From: JAMXLO01 sp963832895
GTDB lineage: Bacteria > Pseudomonadota > Alphaproteobacteria > Acetobacterales > Acetobacteraceae
Length of the DNA stretch: 64,000 nucleotides
NCBI GenBank assembly: GCA_963832895.1
Contig: CAWHVQ010000012.1
Location: forward strand, 248,001-312,000
Direction of reading: 5' to 3'
Part shown: positions 36,173 to 45,012 of the stretch, in pieces
How positions within the stretch are numbered: position 1 is the stretch's first letter
Layout of the letters: each line of letters opens with the position of its first letter
Position numbers and translations under genes: made by a program
The notes under the pieces: generated by a model
The model's input: only the letters and a program-made list of their open reading frames with translations
Told to the model about the DNA's origin: nothing
The model's database searches: none

Positions 36173-36934
36173 CTACCCTTCCGGTTCACCCGGAACAGGC
36201 TCCTTGCCGAACCCGGTGATGATCGCCGTCACCTCCCCGATCGCCGCTTCCGCGGCCGTCGCGTCGGTGCCCTTCGCGACGATCGACACGCCGTTGCCGC
36301 TCGGGCGATAGAACGGATAGCTGCCGATATCGATATCCGGATACTTCGCCTGCACCTCACCAAGCGGGGCTGCGATGATGCCTTCGGCCAGTCCGGCCAC
36401 GTGCACCGAGCGCGACACGATCGGCGCGCCACCTTTCAGCCGCGGCGCCAGCCACTCGAACATCGACTGCATGACCCGTGGCACGCCAGCCATCACGTAG
36501 ACATTGCCGATCTGGAACCCGGGCGCCACGGACATCGCATTGTCGATCAGGGTCGCACCGCGCGGCATCGTTGCCATGCGCTGGCGTGCGGCGTTGAACT
36601 CGCCCGGTCTGTAGCTGCGTTCCATGCGCGACCACGCCTCGGGATGCGGCTCCCAGGGTACGCCAAACGCCGCGGCGACGCATTCGCTGGTGATGTCGTC
36701 GTGCGTCGGGCCGATGCCGCCGGTGGTGAACACGTAGTCGAACTTCGCCCGCACCTCGTTCACCGTGCCGATGATCGTATCCGGGACATCGGGTATCACC
36801 CGCACCTCGCGCAGCGGAATGCCGATCGCGCCGAGACCGCTGGCGAGGAAGCGGATGTTGGCGTCCTGCGTGCGGCCCGACAGCACCTCGTTGCCGATTA
36901 CCAGCAGGCACGCGGTGGGATTGGTCTGGGGCAT
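36173..36934 (-). CDS. CinA-type molybdopterin-binding domain protein
   Basis: This 253-residue stand-alone protein has the N-terminal CinA/MoaB-like domain (LLVIGNEVLSGRTQDANIRFLA, VFTTGGIGPTHDDIT, NVYVMAGVPRVMQSMFE). The C-terminal nicotinamide-nucleotide amidase domain of full CinA is absent, which is normal for this group. The ATG at 36934 starts 11 bases after the GNAT-MutT gene stop, so the two form an operon concerned with nucleotide housekeeping. Confidence 0.9.
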   Translation of the reverse strand: MPQTNPTACLLVIGNEVLSGRTQDANIRFLASGLGAIGIPLREVRVIPDVPDTIIGTVNEVRAKFDYVFTTGGIGPTHDDITSECVAAAFGVPWEPHPEAWSRMERSYRPGEFNAARQRMATMPRGATLIDNAMSVAPGFQIGNVYVMAGVPRVMQSMFEWLAPRLKGGAPIVSRSVHVAGLAEGIIAAPLGEVQAKYPDIDIGSYPFYRPSGNGVSIVAKGTDATAAEAAIGEVTAIITGFGKEPVPGEPEG

Positions 36935-36945
36935 CGGGATATCCT

Positions 36946-38022
36946 TCAGAGGAAGTCGCGCAGCAGCGGGATCAACGGTTTGTCGGCCGGCGGCATCGGG
37001 TAGTCGGCGAGCTTCTGCGGCCGCACCCAGGCCAATGTCTGGTTCTCGCGCGGCTTCGGCGTGCCCTTCCATCGGCGGCACAGATAGAGCGGCATCAGCA
37101 GGTGGAAGCCGTCATACTCGTACGAGGCGAAGGTGAAAGGCGCCAGGCAGGCGGCCGACACGTCGATGCCGAGTTCCTCCTTCAACTCGCGGATCAGCGC
37201 GGCTTCCGGCGTCTCTCCCTGGTGCAGCTTGCCGCCGGGGAATTCCCACAGCCCGGCCATTTTCTTGCCTTCCGGGCGGCGCGCCAGCAGCACGCGGCCA
37301 TCGATATCGATCAACGCGCAGGCGGCGACCAGCAGCAATGGCTTGCGGCCGTCCTCATGTGCCGGCTCGATCTGACCGAATATGTCGTCGCGCGTCGCCT
37401 CGAACAGCCAGACCGGATGCTGGCCCCCGCGCGCCTCGAATTTGTCGGTTCCCTCGCCGGTGTGACGGAAGCCGATATGGCGCAGCACGGCGGCCGAGGC
37501 CGGATTGTCGGTGATTACGGCGGCCTCGAGCCGCTCGAGGTCGAGGTTGGCCAGTGCCCAGCGCGCCAGCCGCCTGGCGGCCTCGGTGGCAACGCCATAA
37601 CCCCAGAAGCGGCGGCCGACCCAGTAGCCGAGCCGCCCGACGCGTGCGGCCGCATCGCGGCGCAGTCCGACGACACCGACCAGGATTTCGTGTTCGCCCT
37701 CGCGGCCGGTGATTGCCAGCTGATAGGCGCTGCCGTCCGCCAGCGAGCGCCGCGTGGACTGGATCCAGTCGTCGGCCAATTCGCGCGGGTAGGGGAATGG
37801 CACCCTTGCCAGGTTGCGCGTTACGTCAAATTCGTTGACGAGATTGTGCAATGCCGCGGCGTCCTCCGGGACCAGCGGGCGAAGCACCAACCGCTCGGTC
37901 GCCAACGGCACGAACATATCCGATGGCGCGAGCTGACCGAGCAGCCCTGCTTCATTGCGCCGTCGCCGAGAGCGGCGAACAGGTGCCGCAGGCGCTGGCT
38001 CTCCATCGCGAACACTCGTCAT
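36946..38022 (-). CDS. GNAT acetyltransferase fused to a MutT-type Nudix hydrolase
   Basis: This protein of about 358 residues has two domains. Residues 35-215 form a RimJ-like GNAT domain (TERLVLRPLVPEDAAALHNL, GYWVGRRFWGYGVATEAARR, AVITDNPASAAVLRHIGF). Residues 225-358 form a MutT domain (LLLVAACALIDIDGRVLLAR, GLWEFPGGKLHQGETPEAAL, RELKEELGID with the Nudix box). The fusion could link 8-oxo-dGTP sanitation with acetylation. The start is uncertain: the ATG at 38022 or GTG at 38058; neither has a clear binding site. Confidence 0.88.
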   Translation of the reverse strand: MTSVRDGEPAPAAPVRRSRRRRNEAGLLGQLAPSDMFVPLATERLVLRPLVPEDAAALHNLVNEFDVTRNLARVPFPYPRELADDWIQSTRRSLADGSAYQLAITGREGEHEILVGVVGLRRDAAARVGRLGYWVGRRFWGYGVATEAARRLARWALANLDLERLEAAVITDNPASAAVLRHIGFRHTGEGTDKFEARGGQHPVWLFEATRDDIFGQIEPAHEDGRKPLLLVAACALIDIDGRVLLARRPEGKKMAGLWEFPGGKLHQGETPEAALIRELKEELGIDVSAACLAPFTFASYEYDGFHLLMPLYLCRRWKGTPKPRENQTLAWVRPQKLADYPMPPADKPLIPLLRDFL

Positions 38023-38198
38023 GACTGTATTATCGCACCGACTCGTTTGGGTGGTCACGGCTCAAGGGGCGCGAAAGTGGCGCACCCGGGCGGGTCCGCG
38101 CAAGCGCGCAACCGACGCGCCGGTGTTAACCGGATGTTTGTCGCTCGTGCTGATGGTGGCAGCCGTTTTCCAGCCCAGCGGCACAGCGAAAGGCACAC

Positions 38199-40519
38199 AT
38201 GCGACGCATTCGGCTCAAAGTGCGCACGCGCATCTATCTCGGCTTTGCGGTTCTCGTGGTCCTGAGCCTCGGCATTGCCGCCTTCGGCGTCTATCAGCTC
38301 TCCGGTGTTAGTACCGAATGTCGGCACGATGGACGTTCTGGCGGCCAATACGCAGCGCCTGCTGACCATCACCCGCCAGCTCGAGGCGATGCGTCGGGCG
38401 GAGACGCGCTACCTGATCGACGCTCCTGAGGCCTCCATGAAGGAGGCGCGGGACAGCGCGAGCACGGCGAACGCTCTGCTGACTGACGCGATCAAGATCG
38501 GGCTGTCCGAGGAGCGCCTGAAGGCTTATCACGCAGTGCAGGACACGCTGCGCGCGCATCTGACGAACCTCGATCAGTTCGGCCAACTCAGCACGACCTG
38601 GGTTGCCGAGCGCGCCAAGCTGTTCACCGGCGGCGATGCGCTGACGGCTGCCACGGACAAGCTGGTGGCGGCAGCACGGGCAACGAACGACGAGAATGCC
38701 GGCAACGCCGCGGACCATGTCGAACGCGCCATTCTGCTGGTCCGTGTGGCAAACTGGCGGTTCATTGCCACGCAGGACAGCGCCGGCGTCGGCACATTCA
38801 GGACCAATGTGGCAAACGCCCGCACCGCCCTCGCTGAAATGCAGCGCGTGGCTTCCCCTCAAGTGGCGCAACTGATCGCTCCGGTGCAGACGGCGCTGGC
38901 GGCTTACGAAGCGAGTTTCATCGCATATTCGACGGCCAGGTTGGCGGTCGGAGCCCTCTACAACGACCAGATGCGGCCGCAGATCCTTGGTATGCAGCAG
39001 CAGCTCGATACTGCGGCGGCATCTCTCGCCCGGAGCTTCAACGACAGCCGCTCGACGGCTTTTGCTGTCATTTCCACCGCATCTTCGCTGCAGGCAATTC
39101 TGGCCGCGGCGGCGCTGGTGTTTGGCAGCGGCCTCGCCTTCCTGATCGGGCGCGGCATCGTCCGACCACTGGCCGAGATGACCGGCGTGATGGGCAGGCT
39201 CGCCGACGGTGACAACACCGTCGAAATCCCGTCGCGTGACAACCAGGACGAGATCGGCGACATGGCGCGCGCTGTGGAGGTCTTCAAACAGCACGCCATC
39301 GAGGCAGGGCGGCTTGCTCGCGAACAGGAAGCCGCGCGCACTGCCAAGGAGCGCCGATCCTCCGCAATGGAGCAGCACACCCAGGACTTCGGCAACTCGA
39401 TCTCCGGTGTCATGGCGTCGCTGGCCGGCTCCGCCGAGGGAATGCGGCGGGCTGCCGAATCGATGGCGCAGGCGGCCGAAGCTGTGCGTGACGAGGCCGG
39501 CACGACCGCTGGCGGTGCGACCAAGTCCTCTCAGGACCTCACCTCGGTCGCTGCCGCAGTCGAGGAACTGAATTCGAGTGTCGGCGAGATCTCGCGTCAG
39601 TTGGCGGAAGCGGCCGACGTGGCACGTCAGGCGGTGCAACGCGCCGAACTCGAGCCACGCAACCATGCAGGGGTTGTCCGAAGCGACCGCACGTATCGGC
39701 GACGTGGTGCATCTGATCAGCGACATCGCCGGACAGACCAACCTGCTGGCACTGAACGCGACGATCGAGGCGGCGCGCGCAGGCGAGGCCGGCAAGGGCT
39801 TCGCAGTCGTCGCCGGCGAGGTGAAGGCGTTGGCGGCGCAGACCGCGAAAGCCACCGCCGAGATCGGCAGTCAGATCGACACCGTGCGCACCGCCACCGG
39901 CGAGGCAGTGGCGGCCATGGCAGACATCGGCGCCATCATCGGCAAGATCAACGAAGTGTCGGCAGCGATCGCGGCTGCCGTGGAACAGCAGAGTGCGACC
40001 ACCCACGAGATCGCCGCCAGCGTGCAGGCAGTGTCCGGCGCCACTGCCGGCACCGCTCAGGCAATGCAGCATGTGGTCACCGTGGCCGACGAGGCCGGCA
40101 CCGTCAGCCGCGACGTTCTGACAGGCGCGGCGGGGATCGGACGCGAGGCAGAAACCCTGCGCACCGAGGTGGATCAGTTCCTCGTCGCAGTGCGCGACGA
40201 CACCACTGAAGAACGCCGCCGCTATGAGCGCCTGAACATGGACGGTGTCATGGTTGCTGTGCAGGCGAAGGGGCGCTCGGCGACCCGGCTTGCGCTCCGC
40301 GACATATCGCGCGGCGGCGCGGCGCTGGTCTGCGACTGGACGATGGCACCCGGCACGCCGCTTGAACTCGAACTGCCCGAGGCCGACGGTTCGGTGCCTG
40401 CACGGGTGGTACGCTGCGGCGGCGGCGCACTTGCCGTGGTGTTCGGCTCGGAGCCACACGCGCTGGCACGGATCGATCGCGCCCTCACCGCTCTGACGCG
40501 AACCCGACGTGCGGCATGA
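38199..40519 (+). pseudogene. Methyl-accepting chemotaxis protein with C-terminal PilZ domain, two frameshifts
   Basis: Joined across two breaks, this is a receptor of about 772 residues. It has a membrane segment at the N-terminus (TRIYLGFAVLVVLSLGIAAF), a periplasmic helical domain, a second membrane segment (LQAILAAAALVFGSGLAFLI), a HAMP domain (GRGIVRPLAEMTGVM), a signalling domain (LISDIAGQTNLLALNATIEA) and a C-terminal PilZ-like domain (ERRRYERLNMDGVMVAVQ, LRDISRGGAAL). The frame breaks near 38309-38322 and near 39640-39662, each consistent with one extra base. AAAGG precedes the ATG. Both breaks lie in conserved parts, so the intact form must be continuous; decay or assembly error remain open. 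Confidence 0.85.
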
Positions 40520-40598
40520 CCTGAGGCATATTCTCTCCCCCTGGACGCCGCCGTCATGACGCGCGAGCCTCCGTGCGTAACGGGAGGAGATCGCGCGC

Positions 40599-41423
40599 AT
40601 GCAAGTCGGCATCCATCTGCCCCATATCGGCCGTAAGGCAAGCCCTGACGCGATCCGCCGCGCCGCGATACAGGCGGAGGAACTAGGCTTCGCCGATGTC
40701 TGGGTCAGCGAGCACATCATCATCCCGAAGGACGCCGCCTATCCGCCGTCGGCCAACTTCTGGGATCCGGTGCTGACATTGACCTGGGCCGCCGCGTACA
40801 CCGAGCGCGTGAAGCTCGGCACCAGTGTGCTGGTGCTGCCGATGCGGCATCCGCTGCCGCTCGCCAAGGAACTGGCCACGCTGCAGAACCTGTCGGGGGG
40901 ACGACTGATTCTCGGCGCCGGCGTCGGCTGGATGGAGGCGGAGTTCGACGCCCTCGGCGTGCCGTTCCGCGAGCGCGGCCGGCGCATGGACGAAGGCATC
41001 GCGATGATGAAGGCGGTTTGGAACGATGATCCAGTGACGTTCCCGACGCGCTGGATCGCGGCGAAGATCGACACGATGCGCATGCAGCCGAAGCCATGCG
41101 CACCAATTCCCATCTGGATCGGCGGCTCGTCGGAGGCGGCGGTGGCGCGTGCGTTGCGCCTGGATGGCTGGCACGGCAGCCGCGTGACACCGGAGCAGGC
41201 CCCGGCGATGGTGCAGCGTCTCCGTGCGGGCCGGTCGGATGCCGCCTTCGCCATCTCGCTGCGCACGTCGGACGAGGGGCGCGACACTGGTGCGCTGCGC
41301 GGGCGGCTGGAGGCATACAAGGCAGCGGGAGTCCAGCACGTGCTGGTGGCGCCGGAGGAACGCGGGATCGAGGAGTATCTGGCCGCGGTGGAACGCGTGG
41401 CCCGGTGCGCGGAAGGCTTGTGA
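40599..41423 (+). CDS. Luciferase-like F420-type oxidoreductase (TIGR03619-like)
   Basis: This 274-residue TIM-barrel protein of the bacterial luciferase superfamily begins MQVGIHLPHIGRKASPDAIRR. WVSEHIIIPKD, LGTSVLVLPMRHPLPLAKEL, LSGGRLILGAGVGWMEAEFDALG and PIPIWIGGSSEAAVARAL are typical of the TIGR03619 subgroup. Such proteins use F420 or FMN; there is no proof here of F420 synthesis. GGGAGGAG precedes the ATG. Confidence 0.87.
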   Translation: MQVGIHLPHIGRKASPDAIRRAAIQAEELGFADVWVSEHIIIPKDAAYPPSANFWDPVLTLTWAAAYTERVKLGTSVLVLPMRHPLPLAKELATLQNLSGGRLILGAGVGWMEAEFDALGVPFRERGRRMDEGIAMMKAVWNDDPVTFPTRWIAAKIDTMRMQPKPCAPIPIWIGGSSEAAVARALRLDGWHGSRVTPEQAPAMVQRLRAGRSDAAFAISLRTSDEGRDTGALRGRLEAYKAAGVQHVLVAPEERGIEEYLAAVERVARCAEGL

Positions 41424-41434
41424 TTTAGATTGGT

Positions 41435-41517
41435 TTCTCCCTTCCCCTGAAGGAGGGGTCGGGGGCCTGCGCCGGTCCGCTCGGCCCCCCGACCACTCCA
41501 GCAAGGGGCGGGGAGAT
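41435..41517. repeat. GC-rich palindromic repeat, copy 3
   Basis: This intergenic copy has CTCCCTTCCCCTGAAGGAGG, then GGGGGCC..GGCCCCCC inner arms, and a right arm GCAAGGGGCGGGGAGA. It separates the luciferase-like gene from the uronate dehydrogenase-like gene. As RNA it would fold into two nested stems and might act as a terminator or stability element, although no T-run follows. Confidence 0.7.
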
Positions 41518-41540
41518 AACTTTCAGTGGAGATTTGTCCA

Positions 41541-42353
41541 ATGATCAACCCCGTCACCGATCGTGTCTTGATCACGGGTGCCGCCGGTGCGATCGGCACC
41601 GCGCTGCGCAACGGACTGCGCGCTGATTGGCGCCATCTCCGCCTGACCGACACCCGGCCCATCGCCAATCCCACGCCGAACGAAGAATGCATCACCACCG
41701 ACATCGCCGATCGCGCGGCGATCGAGCGTATGATGCGGGATGTCGCTGCGGTGGTGCATCTCGCCGGTGTCGGCGGCGACTACACGGTGGAGGACCTGTT
41801 CCGCGTCAATGCGCGTGGCCTGTTCGACGTGTTCGAGGCGGCACGGCTTGGCGGCGTGCAGCGCATCGTGTTCGCCTCGAGCAATCACGCGTTCGGTTGC
41901 TATCCGATCGAGGAGCGTGTCTCGCCGGCACTGCCGCCTCGGCCCGACAGCCTTTACGGCACGTTCAAGGCGTGGGGCGAGACGATGCTGCGCTGCTATT
42001 TCGATCGCCACGGCATCCGCTCGGTGTCGCTGCGCATCGGCACCTACCGCACGCTGCCGATCGACCAGCGTTCGCTCGCCACTTGGCTGTCGCCGGGCGA
42101 CGTTGCGCGTCTGGTCGATGCGGCGCTGCGGCATCCTGACCCCGGCTGCCTGGTGGTCAACGGCTATTCCGCCAACACGCGGATCAAGACGTTCGATCCC
42201 AATTGGGAGTTTCTCGGCTATCGCCCGCAGGACAATGCCGAGGACCACCGGGAGATGTTGCGCGGCACGGGTGTCGATGTGGACGGCCCGTGGGAATGGC
42301 CCGAGCATGGCGGCTCGCACGCCCGTGCGCCGGAGCGGCCGCCGCGCCGTTGA
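41541..42353 (+). CDS. NAD-dependent uronate dehydrogenase-like SDR
   Basis: This 270-residue extended short-chain dehydrogenase has the Rossmann motif LITGAAGAIGTAL and the catalytic pair in SLYGTFKAWGE (Tyr-x3-Lys). FASSNHAFGCYP, in which the Ser is catalytic, and LRIGTYRTLPIDQRSLATWL resemble uronate dehydrogenases, which oxidise galacturonate or glucuronate to lactones. It begins a run of catabolic and transport genes, so the oxidised sugar or analogue may be imported by the downstream ABC system. GGAG lies before the ATG at 41541. Confidence 0.83.
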   Translation: MINPVTDRVLITGAAGAIGTALRNGLRADWRHLRLTDTRPIANPTPNEECITTDIADRAAIERMMRDVAAVVHLAGVGGDYTVEDLFRVNARGLFDVFEAARLGGVQRIVFASSNHAFGCYPIEERVSPALPPRPDSLYGTFKAWGETMLRCYFDRHGIRSVSLRIGTYRTLPIDQRSLATWLSPGDVARLVDAALRHPDPGCLVVNGYSANTRIKTFDPNWEFLGYRPQDNAEDHREMLRGTGVDVDGPWEWPEHGGSHARAPERPPRR

Positions 42354-42382
42354 AGTAGTCAATAATCAAGGGAAATCAGGGC

Positions 42383-43351
42383 ATGGGCCGAACGATCGGG
42401 ATATTGGGCGCAGTGGTGATGTTGCTTGCGACGGGCGGCGTGCGGGCCGACTCTCTTGGCTTCGCCGGATCCGTAACGTGGTTCGGTCAGGTGCCGATCA
42501 TGGTCGCGATCGACAAGGGCTTCTTCAAGGAACAGGGCCTCGATATCGAATACCAGGTGATCCTGAATTCCTCCGACCGTCTGGCCTCGGTCGATGCCGG
42601 TTCGTCGGCGTTCAGCAATCTCGGCCGCAGCTCGATCATTCCGGCGATGGCGCGGGGCGACACCAACTTCTTCTACATCTACAACTTCGATGACTCGCCC
42701 GGCATCGAGGGCTGTTGGGCGCGGCCCGGCGTGGCTTCCATCAAGGACCTGCGCGGCAAGCAGGTCGCGGCCAACACCTCGGCTGAGATCACCTTGAGCG
42801 GGCTGCTCGCTACGCAGAATATGACCGAGAAGGACATCGACTACCTCAACCTGGGCCCGACCGAGATGGCACCGGCGCTTGCCAGGGGCGACGTCGTGGC
42901 TGCGTGCGTCTGGCAGCCGCTGCTCGACGGGCTGAAGAAGGCGGCGCCGGATGGCAAGCTGCTCGGCCTGGATACGGATACGACGACGTATCAGAAGTTT
43001 GGCACCATGGCGTCGCCCGACATCGCGATCATCTCGCGCAAGCTGGTTGAGCAGCATCCCGACCAGGCGCGCGGCATCGCACTCGGGATGCTGAAAGGTG
43101 CCGACTACACGATCGCCAATCCGGAGGACGCTGCGAAGACCGCGGCGCACTACTTCAAGAAGACGCCGGAAGAGGTGCTGGCTGGCATGAAGCCGCTGAA
43201 GTTCTTCGGCACCAAGGGGTGGGAAGAGCACATGAAGCTGCACGCCGCTCAGATGCAGTATCTGGCCCAGTGGTTGTATGACAACAAGAAGATCCCCAGC
43301 GTGCCCGACGTCGCGAAGTGGGAGAACACCAGCTTCATGCCGAAGCAGTGA
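42383..43351 (+). CDS. ABC transporter solute-binding protein, NitT/TauT (NMT1-like) type
   Basis: This 322-residue exported protein has a signal sequence (MGRTIGILGAVVMLLATGGVRA). The mature part shows the SsuA/NMT1 pattern (FGQVPIMVAIDKGFFKEQGL, DAGSSAFSNLGRSS, VASIKDLRGKQVAANTSAE). The family binds sulfonates, nitrate, pyrimidine precursors or aromatic acids. The stop overlaps the permease start (GTGA). Adjacent permease and ATPase genes complete the importer. Confidence 0.9.
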   Translation: MGRTIGILGAVVMLLATGGVRADSLGFAGSVTWFGQVPIMVAIDKGFFKEQGLDIEYQVILNSSDRLASVDAGSSAFSNLGRSSIIPAMARGDTNFFYIYNFDDSPGIEGCWARPGVASIKDLRGKQVAANTSAEITLSGLLATQNMTEKDIDYLNLGPTEMAPALARGDVVAACVWQPLLDGLKKAAPDGKLLGLDTDTTTYQKFGTMASPDIAIISRKLVEQHPDQARGIALGMLKGADYTIANPEDAAKTAAHYFKKTPEEVLAGMKPLKFFGTKGWEEHMKLHAAQMQYLAQWLYDNKKIPSVPDVAKWENTSFMPKQ

Positions 43352-44214
43352 GGCTCTCGAAGCTTCTCCCCCGCCCCTTGCGGGTTGGGGGGAGGGGGCC
43401 GCGCCAGTGCCGCCCAGCCTCCTCCCCCCGGTTCTCTCCTGCGAGGGGCGGGAGAGGCTTCAAGCGGATTGCCATCAGTCTGGCATCTGTCGCGGTGTTT
43501 CTGCTGGCTTGGCAGTTCGCTACCACCTCCGGCGAGATCTCGCCGGTCTTTCTGCCAACACCCGCCCAGATCGTCGCGCAGGCCCAGGACCTGATTGCCA
43601 CCGGCGATCTGTTGAAATCGGTGCTGATCTCGTCGGAACGCGTCTTCGCCGGTTACGTGCTCGCCGGTCTCGTTGCGGTCCCGCTCGGTGTCGTGATGGC
43701 GGTGTGGTGGCCAGCCAAAGCCATCATCGATCCATTCGTCTCATTGCTGCGCCCGTTGCCATCGATCACCTGGATCCCGCTGACCATTCTCTGGCTCGGC
43801 ATCGGTGAGGAGCAGAAGGTCGCCATCGTCTTTCTCGGCTCATGGATCTACATCCTGATCTACACGCTCTCCGCCGTGCAGCGCGTCGATCCGCTGCTGG
43901 TGCGCGCGGCGCGTAACCTCGGCGCGGGCGATGCCGCGGTAATGTGGCAGGTGATCCTGCCCGCTGCCCTTCCCGGCATCATCGCCGGCCTCAAAATTAC
44001 TCTCGCCATCTCCTGGTCCTGCGTGCTCTCCGCTGAACTGGTCGCCGCGCAGTCCGGCCTCGGCGCGCTGATCTGGCAGGGCAAGGACTGGGGCAACCTG
44101 CCGCTGGTCCTCGTCGGTATGGTCGCGATCTCGATCACCGTGCTGATCGCTGACATCATTGCCGCGCGCCTCGAGCGCTTGTTGCTGCCCTGGGAACGGC
44201 ATCGCCGCACGTAA
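43348..44214 (+). CDS. ABC permease, NitT/TauT type, with repeat-encoded N-terminus
   Basis: This 288-residue permease has six membrane helices (IAISLASVAVFLLAWQF, VLAGLVAVPLGVVMAV, ITWIPLTILWLGIGE) and the coupling loop RAARNLGAGDAAVMWQVIL. The GTG at 43348 overlaps the binding-protein stop (GTGA) and is the only coupled start. Residues 5-36 (LLPRPLRVGGRGPRQCRPAS..., FSPARGGRGFK) are encoded by the palindromic repeat at 43363-43459 and have no counterpart in the family; conserved sequence begins around residue 38. Confidence 0.88.
   Translation: MRLSKLLPRPLRVGGRGPRQCRPASSPRFSPARGGRGFKRIAISLASVAVFLLAWQFATTSGEISPVFLPTPAQIVAQAQDLIATGDLLKSVLISSERVFAGYVLAGLVAVPLGVVMAVWWPAKAIIDPFVSLLRPLPSITWIPLTILWLGIGEEQKVAIVFLGSWIYILIYTLSAVQRVDPLLVRAARNLGAGDAAVMWQVILPAALPGIIAGLKITLAISWSCVLSAELVAAQSGLGALIWQGKDWGNLPLVLVGMVAISITVLIADIIAARLERLLLPWERHRRT
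43363..43459. repeat. GC-rich palindromic repeat, copy 4, inside a coding region
   Basis: The element has a left arm CTCCCCCGCCCCTTGCGGG and TTGGGGGGAGGGGGC, a central CGCCAGTGCCGCCCAGCC, and a right arm CTCCTCCCCCCGGTTCTCTCC followed by TGCGAGGGGCGGGAGAGGC in overlapping stems. It lies directly after a GTGA-coupled start and stays open in the permease frame. It matches the other three copies in composition and layout, and copy 2 in its position within a permease gene. Confidence 0.75.
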
Positions 44215-44996
44215 TGCCGCCGATCCTCCGCGCCGAGAACGTGACGCGCTCCTTCTCCGTCGGACGTGGTCCCGACGTCGTGGCGGTGCGCGACTTCTCG
44301 TTGGACGTCGCGGCGGGAGAGATCGTTTGCCTGCTCGGTGCTTCCGGCTGCGGCAAGACCACGATGCTCAACATGTTCGCCGGCTTCATCCAGCCGACCG
44401 AGGGCCGCGTGCTGTTGCATGGCGAGCCGATCACCCGCATCGAGCCACGCTGCGGCGTCGTGTTCCAATCCTATGCGCTGTTCCCGTGGCAGACGGTGCA
44501 AGGCAACGTCGAGTTCGGCCTGCGCATGCAGCGCGTCCCCGCTGCCGAACGCCGTCGCCGCGCCGCTCGCTTCATCGACCTGGTGAAGCTGCAAGGCTTC
44601 GAGCGCAACTACCCTGCCGAGCTGTCGGGCGGCATGCAGCAGCGCGTGACGCTGGCGCGCATCCTGGCGGCCGACCCGGAAGTGCTGCTGATGGACGAAC
44701 CGTTCGCTGCGCTGGATGCCATGACACGCCAGGAGATGCAGGAGGAACTGCTGCGCATCCAGGAGAGCAGCCGCAAGACCGTGCTGTTCATCACCCACAG
44801 CATCGATGAGGCGCTGATCCTGGCGGACCGCATCGTTGTAATGTCGGCGCGGCCGGGACGGGTGAAGGCGATCCTGGAAAACACGCTGCCGCGGCCGAGG
44901 CATGTGTCGATCCAGCTTTCGCATGCCTACGCTGCGCTGAAGGCACAGGTCTGGGGTCTGGTGGAAAGCGAGGTGCACCGGCATACTGGCCGGTAG
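44214..44996 (+). CDS. ABC transporter ATPase, NitT/TauT type
   Basis: This 260-residue ATPase has Walker A GASGCGKTTMLN, Q-loop VVFQSYALFPWQTV, signature LSGGMQQRVTLAR, Walker B VLLMDEPFAALDA and switch His FITHSIDEAL. The ATG at 44214 overlaps the permease stop (TAATG). It energises the importer encoded by the two preceding genes. Confidence 0.95.
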   Translation: MPPILRAENVTRSFSVGRGPDVVAVRDFSLDVAAGEIVCLLGASGCGKTTMLNMFAGFIQPTEGRVLLHGEPITRIEPRCGVVFQSYALFPWQTVQGNVEFGLRMQRVPAAERRRRAARFIDLVKLQGFERNYPAELSGGMQQRVTLARILAADPEVLLMDEPFAALDAMTRQEMQEELLRIQESSRKTVLFITHSIDEALILADRIVVMSARPGRVKAILENTLPRPRHVSIQLSHAYAALKAQVWGLVESEVHRHTGR

Positions 44997-45012
44997 CAGA
45001 AAGAGATCGTGA

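Noticed and set aside
41435..41517. Intrinsic terminator at repeat copy 3
   Set aside because: Strong stems are present but no T-run follows, and the same element occurs inside coding regions.
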